Shown one piece after another: positions 23,401 to 33,700 of a DNA stretch of 64,000 bases. The DNA is taken from the NCBI RefSeq assembly GCF_010015445.1, contig NC_053114.1:18555724-18619723 (forward strand). Direction: 5' to 3'. Position 1 is the first letter of the stretch. Every line of letters starts with the position of its first letter. The translations under genes and the position numbers were made by a program. The notes beneath the pieces were generated by a model. That model ran no database searches and was not told the DNA's origin. It saw only the letters and a program-made list of their open reading frames with translations. This DNA comes from Perca fluviatilis (Eukaryota > Chordata > Actinopteri > Perciformes > Percidae).

Positions 23401-26400
23401 GCGACGGCACTAGAGAGAGAGAGAGAGAGAGGAATCAACCATTTAGACTTTATTCTCTCCAACATTAATCATACAGGGCTGGAGTGATTACAAAATAGAG
23501 AACAGTAGTGATTTTAGGGGACATCCTGAGACAACAGAACAACTACTTCAACTGTCACAAGCGTAAGGACGCCTCATGCCGTTGTAGGAGTGCGACATTC
23601 ATTACCCGTCACGTATAAGGCCTTCTCGCTCGCTGGGCTGATGCCTGTGGTGTTGGTAGCAGTCACCCAGAGTTCATACTGAGCATTGGGCAGCAGATCT
23701 GTCACAGTGCAGTGGGTCTCCTTCACGTTGATCTTGCTTACTGCACAGAATGAATTGTGGCTGCAATGATCAAAGCATCGTCGCCAACATCCTCCTCCCA
23801 GTAAATCAAAGATTCCCACATCAACAGATAACTATTCCGACAGTAGATGGTGTTATAATGCAATGTGAATCTGCAGTCAGTGTCTCGGTGTTATACCATG
23901 TGGTGCACACGCGCTGTCTGCCGGTGTGTCCTCCAGCACCGGTCTGTAGTAGAGCTCGTAGTACTCCACCGTGTCGTCGGAGAACAAGCTCCAGCACACA
24001 CGCAGTGACGTCTGGGTGGCAGAGTTGGGCATCTGGGGGTTGATCACCGGGGCAGATGGAGCTGTTTTTATATTGGAATAACATTTTGACCCAGTTTTGT
24101 CATCAAGTCATACCATCAAAGGCACTAAGATAGCAGTTTTGCATAAAAAGCGATACATAGTGACAGCTTGTTCTAGTTCAGAGATCTTCAACAGGGGGTC
24201 CTCATTCACTGGAGGGGGGCTTCCAAATTATTGTCAATTTGTGAAAGTTTTTTTTTTCAAAAATTAGAATGTCTTTAAACATAATTCCCACATATTATTA
24301 GCAAATATAAATCTCCACTGATGATATGATTATTGGCCAATAGGTATAGGTAGTCACTGTGATAGCCATACAGTTCATCCTAAAGATTCATTGTGCCACA
24401 TGAAAGATGATTTATAAATTCATGCCAACAATTTATATTTTAATAGCTTAGTATTCTATGCCCTACACGTTATTGTAGCCCTAGTTTAATATGCAACTCA
24501 TTTTATACAGTATATGTAATAGGGGGTCCCTGCTCCGCCTCTCTCTCAGTTAAGGGGTCCTTGGCTTTAAAAACGTTGAAGACCCCTGTTCTAGTTTAAA
24601 CACAACACTGACTCCTTTTTGCTATTTATTATTATTCTTACCCATAAAGCAGTGGGTAAGAACAATTTTACTGAAGGTGTAAAGTACAGTGATATAAGCT
24701 TTGGTGAAAGCTCAATAAGGAAAACATTTCTCTCACACAGTATCCCTTTATTCCTCTACAGGTGCATTTTTGCTATTTCTTCTTGCTCTAACGCATCACT
24801 TCCGCTTCTGATTTGACGATGTCTGACCAATGATCTTTCCGCTCGTGTTCCTCAGGTCGAATCAGCCCTAAGATGTTGAATGTTGTTCAGTTCTGAGCTG
24901 CGGCCCTTTGCTGCATGTCATTCTCCCTCTTTCTCCCCTTTCATGTCTAATCTGTCCTATCGAATAAAGGCCTGAAATGACAAAAAAAAAATCTCCCCAC
25001 CACCACAATTACCTCCAGGATGTTCAGGGAGATTCTACTGAGAGAGTTCCCATCACCCAGCTGCTGGCTTTACGTGGTTTGATTCTAGACTCCCATCTCC
25101 TATCTTCATGTGGGCCTATGCTTAATGAAGACACCTGAAATCAATGGGGTCTAATCACCTTAGTCTATCTCGGTTGCTAATCTTGATAAATATTGTTTTA
25201 CTCTTCCAAATTTAAAACACTAAATGGGTGGTGACAGTACTGAGAACATCACTTGATTATTAACCCCGGGACAATTTGCACTACCCTATCCCATCCATAC
25301 TGTTCTATTTATTTATTTACAAATGTACATACTGTAATTACACCTATACATAGCCATATTCTACTGCTCTTCATACTATTCATCATGCACATACACTTAT
25401 TCTTAGTACTCTTATAATGTTACCACACTGCACATAGCTGTACATACTGTACATATCTGTCTATACGGTTCATACAGAATATCCATATTTATTCGGTTTT
25501 TCTTATTATATATTCTGCTAATACACTGCATATATCTATATTATTCTTACTACTATATACTATATACTTATAATGTCACTGGTACTACATTGCACATATC
25601 TGTACATGTTGTTCATACATTGTTCATATTACATAGCCATATTTATTCTGCTCTTGTAACACTGCAATATATTTCTTATTGCTTATGCACCACCGGTCTA
25701 TACTTTTCTGCTTTTTTGCACTTCTGGTTAGATGCAAACTGCATTTCGTTGTCTTTGTACTTGTACTCTGCACAATGACAATAAAGTTGAATCTATAAGT
25801 TGAATCGATCTATTATTGACACACTGGCGGCCACCCTGTGTATAAAAACACAAAGCTAGCTGGTCTAAGCTGTCCAAGCGAACAATGTGTCAAAGACATC
25901 CTGCCAGATATGGACAAGACAATGAACCTTCATCTGCGTGCTGTACCGACACAGTCATTGATACGTGGATTGTGGGTTAACTGGGGGAACGGTTCGTAAA
26001 TCAGACCTGGGACAACGTTGATGGAGTCCATCATGGTTTTGACATCTGACAGGTCAGCAAGGGGTGTGTTAAACTCAAGACTTGTAGACAACGTGAGGTC
26101 AACCTCCTCTTTGACGAACTCCTCGATTCTAGTGTGGTACAAAAAGAGAAAGAAAAACAAGTTGTGAATAATAAGAGTTAACATTTAGGGTACATTAGCA
26201 GCTTGTGTCATGCCGTTCATTTGCATCACTTAAAATGTATTCAGTTTGACAAAGAAATCTTTAAAAAATTAAAGGTCCACTTACTGGCTTTTCCTGGAGC
26301 ATGTTGTGGTATATTGCAGTGGATGGAGTTTTCTCATTTGTCATGGAGACTGAGCTATATCAATGCAAAAAGCTAATAAGTGGACCTTGAGTACGGACTT

Positions 26401-28482
26401 AAATGTCAAAGCACTTTTTTTTCCGAAGGCCAAGAATTTACTTTCATGCTCAAAATGTGTCAACCTACACAATGTTAGTATGATACTGAAAGCAAAAACA
26501 CCTGGAAACACAATATCAGCCCTGTGCCATTAATGGTTAATATTTTGAAACCGCACTGCAGTCACGGCCAGTGCAGCGTCACACCATGTGGCATACTCAC
26601 TGAGCAGCTTCATAATTACCTTTTTATGGTGGGCATAACTGCCTATCAACAAAGGCCAAAGAAAGCAATTGAACAAAGTAAATAAATTTAAAAATATTTC
26701 ATATCCACAATCACATCAGCTGTGATGTTGTCATCTATAATCATTTATACTAGGCATGGGAATCACCAGAGGCCTCACAATACGATATCATCACAATACT
26801 TATGTCACAATACGATATTATTGCGATTTTACAGTAAACATATTGCGACATTCTTCGATATAATTGCAATTTATTACCTATTTTCCCCCAACTTCAAATT
26901 TTTCCCAATTTCAAATTATGTCCCCACAGGAAAACATTGTCAACATCTGTTTTATCTTCATCTCACTTCCATTTCATTGCTGCAAAATGGGATTGTCGAG
27001 CAGACAAACTGACCAACACATGTATAATAATAGATCGATACTTGCCGTCTGTGTATCAAAACAGTATTGCCGCAGAAAATATCGCGATACTATGCTGTAT
27101 GGATTCCCCCAACACACAATCAAGGACACCTTTAGGAAAAGCCTCTTGTCTTGGCTGCGGTAGACCTCCTGGGCTGTCTCAATGAGCTCCTTGGAGGCAT
27201 CCATCTCCCGGCCACAAGCCAGCAGCTGCTTGTACAGGGCCTCCAGCTTGCCCTTCTTCTCCTCCTCCAGTCCAGCCGCCCTCTCGTCATATCGCTGAGA
27301 CAACGTCTGGAGCACGTCGTTGTAATGCTGCTCCAAGTGCTGCTCCTGACGGCCAAAATTCTCCTGTACACACATTTATATGATCATACTTAGGGATTTA
27401 CACGTGTTATGCGTTCAACAAAATATGGAAAGGAACGAAAAACCAGGAGAGCACGAGGAGGCAGTGAATAAAATGGATGCGTTTGGCTCTGACATCTTGA
27501 ACTTTATTTCTGTCTTTAAGTTAAAAAACAGTATAATAATAACAAAGTATCCCCAAAATGCTCGCACAGACATACAATGATAAATCAATGTCAAAACACA
27601 TTATACAACAATCAGTTTCACCAACATTTACCTCCACAGTGAGAAAGATTTCCTCCAGATGACCTGCAAAGTTCTCCATCTCAGCAACCTTCCCTTGCAA
27701 CCGATTCCTGATTGTGACGCTCTCACCCTGAAAACAATTGAAAGTCAGACTTTTTTCTCTTTTTAATTCAAACTGGTAACATAAACAATTTTTCAGCCTG
27801 TGCTGTCAGGACTTTCTGCTCATGTCTTTGGCTTGGCAAATAAAACCTTACATGTGGACAGCTCTATTTTCTGGGAGTTAGCTACAAAGAAATCTGGAAT
27901 TATAGATGTTAGCTCAAAGGTCATTAAGTGGAATTCATGGCCATTTTTAGGGATATAATATGATGTATAGTTAGTCAAGAATTTTTTAATGGCGTGTTTT
28001 GTGTTCACAAATTTTTACGGGTGCTGGTTCTGTATTTCTGTCACCTATTTTCACCAAGACCCATCTAGAAAAAGTTATTTAAATCCCAATGAAACCATTG
28101 GGGTTGAACAGAGGTCAATTAAAATAAGAAAATCAAATCAAATGTTTCATTCATACATGATGGGACAAATCTGTGTTAGTGTCCCCCCCACCTCGGTTCC
28201 TCTCTCTTTAAACACATCGTCATCAAGTCCTTCCGCCCCAGTGGGAGATGGAAGGCTGTCCTCACAGGGCTCAAAATGAAGGGACTCGTTGGTGTCAATA
28301 GAAAACCTCTGGAAGGTGGAAACTCCTCGGGTCGCCCTCCCTCCTCCGTCTGCCATGGCCGTCAACTCTCTGCTTAACTCCTGGTGCTCAGCTTCCTCTG
28401 CAATCACATCCAGTCTGCCCCCTCTGATCTCATTCAAGTCCATTAGGAGAGTCACTGTGGCTGTGGGAGGTTTACAATCCAT
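20406..28482 (-). CDS. fsd2: Fibronectin type III and SPRY domain-containing protein 2 (minispryn), 12 exons
   Basis: Exons in transcript order: 28480-28482 (ATG) to 28192, 27727-27632, 27363-27130, 26642-26620, 26128-25947, 24061-23897, 23740-23606, 23409-23256, 22593-22460, 21968-21833, 21693-21517, 20655-20406 (TGA). All phases join to 1977 nt, 658 residues, with no stop. An in-frame TAA directly abuts the ATG, supporting this start. Domains: acidic N-terminus 1-97; coiled coil 98-207 ([20 protein letters not shown]); COS-like linker 208-275; FN3-1 276-375 ([18 protein letters not shown]); FN3-2 376-471 ([16 protein letters not shown]); SPRY about 480-655 ([30 protein letters not shown]). 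Mammalian FSD2 is a striated-muscle protein at the sarcoplasmic reticulum/costamere. The protein is shorter than human FSD2 (about 750) at the N-terminus, and no Cys/His B-box-like segment is seen before the coiled coil. It is head to head with WHAMM, as in human. Confidence 0.96.
22610..23255. repeat. FSD2 intron with (GACA)n and LINE-tail-like sequence
   Basis: At 23161-23195 a GACA-type tetranucleotide array is followed by ATACTTAATTGATCCCGAGG, a motif common at 3' tails of fish retroposons. The rest of the intron holds nothing recognisable. Confidence 0.6.
24179..24588. mobile_element. hAT-type non-autonomous element with 8-bp target-site duplication
   Basis: The element begins CAGAGATCTTCAACAGGGGG and ends, read inward from the right, CAGGGGTCTTCAACG: CAG...CTG inverted ends. 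It is flanked by identical 8-bp copies of TTCTAGTT at 24171-24178 and 24589-24596, diagnostic of hAT insertion. 410 bp, no coding capacity, inside an FSD2 intron. Confidence 0.9.
24893..24995 (+). mobile_element. 3' fragment of tRNA-derived SINE
   Basis: The stretch CGGCCCTTTGCTGCATGTC, followed by a CT-rich block, AATAAAGGCCTGAAATG and a poly(A) run, matches the 3' body of the SINE seen fuller at 32196-32398. The tRNA-like head is missing. Confidence 0.75.
25260..25800 (+). mobile_element. LINE 3'UTR fragment
   Basis: TA-rich sequence with repeated TGTACATA/CTGTACATATCTG units ends in TGCATTTCGTTGTCTTTGTA and GACAATAAAGTTGAATCTA. This is a tail style shared by many fish L2/Rex-type LINEs. 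No ORF2 remains. Confidence 0.7.
26620..26642 (-). CDS. fsd2: FSD2 23-nt micro-exon
   Basis: On the - strand, AG precedes GCAGTTATGCCCACC and a GTAATT donor follows AAAAG. It encodes AVMPTIK plus two bases of the next codon and restores phase between the 234-nt coiled-coil exon (phase 0) and the exon at 26128-25947 (phase 2). A 23-nt exon at this place is typical of TRIM-family gene structure. Confidence 0.9.
26751..27115 (-). mobile_element. hAT-like MITE, reverse copy, adjacent to an FSD2 exon
   Basis: About 365 bp. It matches the element at 40931-41303 in opposite orientation. Shared blocks include CACCAGAGGCCTCAC, TATCGCGATACTATGCTGTA and a TTGTCGAGCAGACAAACTGA-type stretch. The right edge lies about 15 bp from the splice donor of the FSD2 coiled-coil exon (exon edge 27130). 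Confidence 0.88.
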
Positions 28483-30122
28483 TTATGATTCTCATACAAC
28501 AACATTTATTTCAGGCCTTCCTGCTCTTACCTAATTAGATCAACAACAATTTAGAATAATATTCTAAACACTCTGCATCCAATATTAACCGAACAGAATG
28601 AACACAACAGACTATGAGATCTCTAAACAAAATTCGTCACACTTGCACTAAGCAAAATGCCTGTGCAGAACAATATGTTTGTCATCAAATGATCAATGGT
28701 GAATGAGCCGTTCATAGCAAATTACCTGGATAATTCAGCAAACCAGTCTGTTCTAAGCAGCCATTACAGGCCAACAGTGGTGTCCGACAAGCCAGCTCTG
28801 TAAGTAGTTCAACCCTCACCCAGAAGCTGTGACAAAAATAGATGGGACTCAGATTGCTCAAATGTCATAGGCATGCCAAACACCCATGCAGGAGGTTAGA
28901 AATGTATTGAATACAACTATTAATTTAAACTAATCAGGGGCCTCAGTTTTGTTAACAAAACTTGTGAAACTTAAGGGTCTGGCTATAATTGGATAATCTG
29001 TAAGCCTAATTCATTTGTAATTAGAAAATGAAGGCCACATATCTGTTATTTGTTTCAAAACCAAAAATGTGTCATTCAAGTGTCGGAATAAAAAAAAAAA
29101 GAAAAAAAATCGACCGATGTTTATAGTGTTGTTTTATAGTATTAACATGTAAGGGGTAGACTTAAGTTGCATCTTTCTGATTAAATGGATTTTTTGGCAG
29201 TCTACATATGCCCCATGTGTATTGTATTATTATTATTCTCATATTTAATAATTTTTTATATCATAATTTCGGCTTTTATCTCATTATAATTATATTACTA
29301 CGTATGGGATAGTTTTGATGTTTGTTTGTTTTTTACTGGGGGGGTTTCCATAATAAACTCGTGTTGACTGGCAAAGAAGGGCTGAACACGAGACAGCTAA
29401 CCCTGGTCCGACCCGGGTCATCAGTGTGAAAGAAGTATTATACACCCATGACCACTGTCTATGCCCATGGCTCTCCAGTAGGAGGTGGAATTCCCCTGAC
29501 ATGTGATTCAAAGGTCGAAGTTGAACACAATACAAGGGACGCAAAATTACGAATCCCACTATGGGCACGCCAAGTCCCGCCCTACGAAGCAGCTCGATTG
29601 GTTGGGGTTAGGCATTTGACATATGGTGCCTTCAGGGCTCCTCATAAACTCCCTAAGAGGTGATTCAAAGTATTTTGAACATGATATCGTAATTATGACC
29701 TTCTCTTCTCATCCATGGTTTGCTCGGTGATCGAAATTAGACGCTGGCACTTTTCCGTAACTGTTGCTCTGACGTTAGAAATCAAGCAACACTGACCTAG
29801 CTAGCCTATGTACACGAAAAATAAGATTACTGGGGACGAATTGCGTGATATCAATAATAGAAGCGGTGTTGTACTTGATTTCTTAGCTAAATAATGTGTA
29901 CAGAACTACACGGCTTGCATTGTCTCCTCTGTGTCAACATTAATTATCATTACATGTGATCACAACCGTACAACGGTAGATGTATCACTTTGTGAAAGCG
30001 TTAACGTTCGGTTTAACGATATGTCTGAGGTCCTTGAAGGCGGCTTACGTCACACAAATGGCGGACGTTGTAAACAGAGCCAACAGCTTCTCGGAGGCCA
30101 AAGTGAAACATCTCTTTTTAAG
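28483..30122. promoter_or_regulatory. FSD2-WHAMM head-to-head intergenic/promoter interval
   Basis: The 1.64 kb between the divergent start codons must hold both 5'UTRs and promoters, perhaps with FSD2 non-coding leader exons. It is AT-rich on the FSD2 side (A-run near 29090-29108) and less so near WHAMM. I see no clear TATA box. An ATG at 30021 is in frame with WHAMM, and a short upstream ORF occupies 30058-30126. Confidence 0.5.
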
Positions 30123-30126
30123 ATGA
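30058..30126 (+). other. Upstream ORF overlapping the WHAMM start (ATGA)
   Basis: ATG at 30058 in a good context (A at -3, G at +4) opens 22 codons and stops at TGA 30124-30126. That stop overlaps the WHAMM ATG (30123-30125) by the tetranucleotide ATGA. It matters only if transcription starts upstream of 30058, which is not shown. Confidence 0.55.
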
Positions 30127-30696
30127 ATACCGTAGAGTTTGAGCGTTTAGATAGCCTGGAGGGCTGGGTGGCCGTTAAAAGTAACATATTTGAAGAACCC
30201 GAGACGTTTAAGCTAGGCTTCATCGTACAGTGGAATGTCATCGAGTGTAAATTTGCGGTCACCTGCCACAACCGGACGTTACAACGGCAAAAACGCAAAG
30301 CCGAAGAAGTCGCTTTTGGCGACGTTCAGATGAGCTGGGCTGGACTCTTCTCCGTGAGCGATTTGAAACACATCCATCAGCAGTTTATATGTGTGGCAGA
30401 CGTCTTGGTAACCTGCTTCCCGGATTTGTCAGAGTTCGAAGACGGCAACATTTGGGACTTGCTCTTCCTGAATCGGAGGTCAGGTCCCGAAGACGACGAG
30501 AGGGATTTTGACACGCCGTGTAGAAAACTCGAAAAATACTTCAGCACAGCCATTGACATCTGCGGACGAAAGATTGTGCTCGATACGTTGTTCACGCAGG
30601 ATGAGCGGGATGTTGATGAGTACTTTGAAAATCTACAGGAGTTCAAGAGGAAGACCATGCAGGAGGAGATGTCGAGGGCCAAGGCTCACGTACGGC

Positions 30697-30759
<63 letters not shown>

Positions 30760-33700
30760 GTGTGACACATCACACCACTTGGGGGCCATGGACACTAAAC
30801 ACTCATTTGCCAGTTAGGGACACCTAACACAACCCTGCAATCAATCCTGCCCAAATAAACATAACAAAGACTTTTTAAAGATCAGATTTTGTCAATCCGA
30901 TGATCAGGGTTGAGTAAATATTAGACAATGTTATAACATTTTGTTTACTTGATTTTTATCAATGAGGATAGACTTCAACAGTGTAAACAAAAAAACTGAA
31001 CATTATAACCTTTTAAGAAGGTAAGATTATTGCAGTGCTGTTGTATTGGACTGAAATATATTTATACTGTATGTATATTTACAACACATACTGTACTGTA
31101 GAACACTGAAAAGTGCCAAGAAACCAACGATTATGCTTATGTTTTGCTCATAGAATATAAATAGATTTTTCTGTTTTGATGTCCACGTTATCTTCTACGC
31201 CTCTTACCTGTGTGCATCACAGCCAAAACACATAATAATACATAAGTCTTAGGAGCTATCTTTTGATGCACTCAAAAATACATACAGACAAGCCAGACAA
31301 ATATTTTCAGAAGGCATGTTGAATAAAAGAAAAAGGATTGAGGAATTAGTAAAGCTTGGGAAACCTCAGTAAGGCTCTGTATTTCCCTTAATATCTTTGT
31401 TGAATGTTACCCTGCTGGAGTAGCACCACACAGTGGTGTTACATGTCTACTATGACACAGCAAACCTCTGCTGTTTGTGCAAAGCTGTAGATTTTGCAAC
31501 ATCACCAGCACTAATGTCTGAATTTTTCAGCCTGTGATTTTGCCCTTTGACATTGTATTTTAATTAAAATGATTTGTTCACAGAAATGTAACTCCATTTG
31601 CTTGTCACACAAGTAAACCTCATAGTGAGAGACAAGACACTGGAGAAAATACAGTCTATATCTAATGCAATCCAATACAGCAATGATGCAGTAAATGCCA
31701 ACTTTATCAAGATCATATGATGTTTTGTGTCAAAGAGCAGATTGAAGGCCATAGTTTGTGGTGTATTTAATTTGCATTATATCTTATGACTAAACCTTAT
31801 ATTGTTCCCTTCAAATACATAAAGAGGGGCAGGGAATCATATTGCTGTATGATAAAATAATACAGAAAAGGGCACTTTTTTTTTTTTCTGAACCAATCTC
31901 TTATGCTGCTTTCACCGTGTCCATTCCCACCTATGTCACCTTACCTCATTCTCCCCTATACCTGACAGCATTTCAGTTCTGGATCAAGCTGACCTATGTG
32001 CACCCAAGGTCTGTGGTCTAAAGGTGTCCTCACTAGAAACCCTTGATAGGAAATGTTGATAGCAGATTTGAGGAGACAGATTTGTTTGACTTCAGTGGTG
32101 AGAATGGTTTCAGAAATGCAGTGGTATTGAACCACTAACCTCTGGCTTCACCGGTCAACTTTCAGCCCACCTGGTTATGAAAATTGTATTCATAGGTTTT
32201 TTTAGAGATTCGTTTTTGGGCATTTTAGGCCTTTTATTTGATAGATAGGATAGCTGAAGTCTTGAAAGGGGAGAGAGAGGGGGAATGACATGTAGCAAAG
32301 TGCCACAGGTTGGAATGGAACCTGTGGCTGCTGCGTCGGGGACTGAGCCTCTGTACATGGGGCGCATTCTCAACCAGGTGAGCTACCCAGGCGCCCCGAT
32401 ATTGACTGTTATATCGGTGTGATATGAAAAGCAATGCAGAGCAAAGACTCGGCTGTGGGCTCAGAATAAACCCAGGTAATGGTGTTTATGTCTTCCATGT
32501 TTACAGCTCCTACAGAGTCATGGCAGTGCAGACCGAATGGTCGCGCTGCTTTCCATCTACGAGGAAGAGGATGAGGCCTACCAGGACCTGGTCACTGTGG
32601 CCACCACCTTCTTCCAGTATCTGCTCCAGCCTTTCAGGGACATGAGAGAGCTGGCCTGCCTCTACAAGATGGACATCCTGGTAAATACAGACATGTATTT
32701 AGCAGCTGTGGGCTTTTTTCAGAATGTGCTGAATTGTAATATACAGAGGTTGCAGTTTGGTTTGGTAATTAAATATTGAATATATTGTCGTTAGAATTTT
32801 AAATGTGAAACAAAAATTAAAAAGGAGCCCTTGAACATCCCACTGCTAGTTCTTGTATTATATACTTACGCTACTGTCTCCCTCCCTCTGTTACTATCAC
32901 TGTCACTAACTGGCAGCCTTCGTAGATAGTGAAAATACAACATTTGTATGTACTTTGTTTTATTCAGTGATCAAGTTCCCTTTCATCCATCTTAGCTATT
33001 TAAATTGTAACTGCAGAACCTCCTACAGCACTAATTGGCCTGCCTCATTAATCCAACTCTCCATCATGGTCTAGACACACACCTGTGATGGAGTGATTGA
33101 CACAATTCAACATTATTTAATGTCTCGTTCAAGGAAAATGTGAGGTTGAATATCCTCAGTAAAGTAACTTTGACTAAAAGCTGAATTCAATATGGGGTAA
33201 GTGTCTGCAATAAGTCTGCATTAAATCACAGGGTGTAAAGCTGTCCACTGTTTGTCCTACCGTGGTTCTCTGCAGAAGTCTTTGGAGTTTGAGGACTTGG
33301 GTCCTAAGAGAATCGCAGCTCTTGAGAAGGAGGCGGAGGATTGGAGAACGAAAGCAGAAGATGCAGTCGCCTCAATTCAGGACATCACTGTCACCTACTT
33401 TGCACAGACTTCAAAGGCTCTGGCTGGTATAAGTTGCTGTGTTTATTTCTCTTATTTGTGTACGGATGAATTAATTAACGACTTTTGTGGGTCATTCCTT
33501 AGCACACAGGAAATGAAGGGCAGTAATTTAATTCAACTTTATTTATAGAGTCAAATCATAACAGGAGTTATCTCAGGACACTTTACAGATAGAGTAGGTC
33601 TAGACACATTATCATTTACAGAGACCTAACAATTTCCCCAAGAGAGGAAAGACAGCATCCAGAAGCAAACATTTTATACGGATCCACCCGTTCCGCTATC

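Noticed and set aside
27820..28008. Minus-strand open frame between FSD2 exons 1 and 2 that faintly resembles a B-box segment ([10 protein letters not shown]... GHEFH)
   Set aside because: An in-frame stop lies two codons upstream with no acceptor after it, the Cys residues expected of a B-box are absent, and the flanking exons already join in phase.
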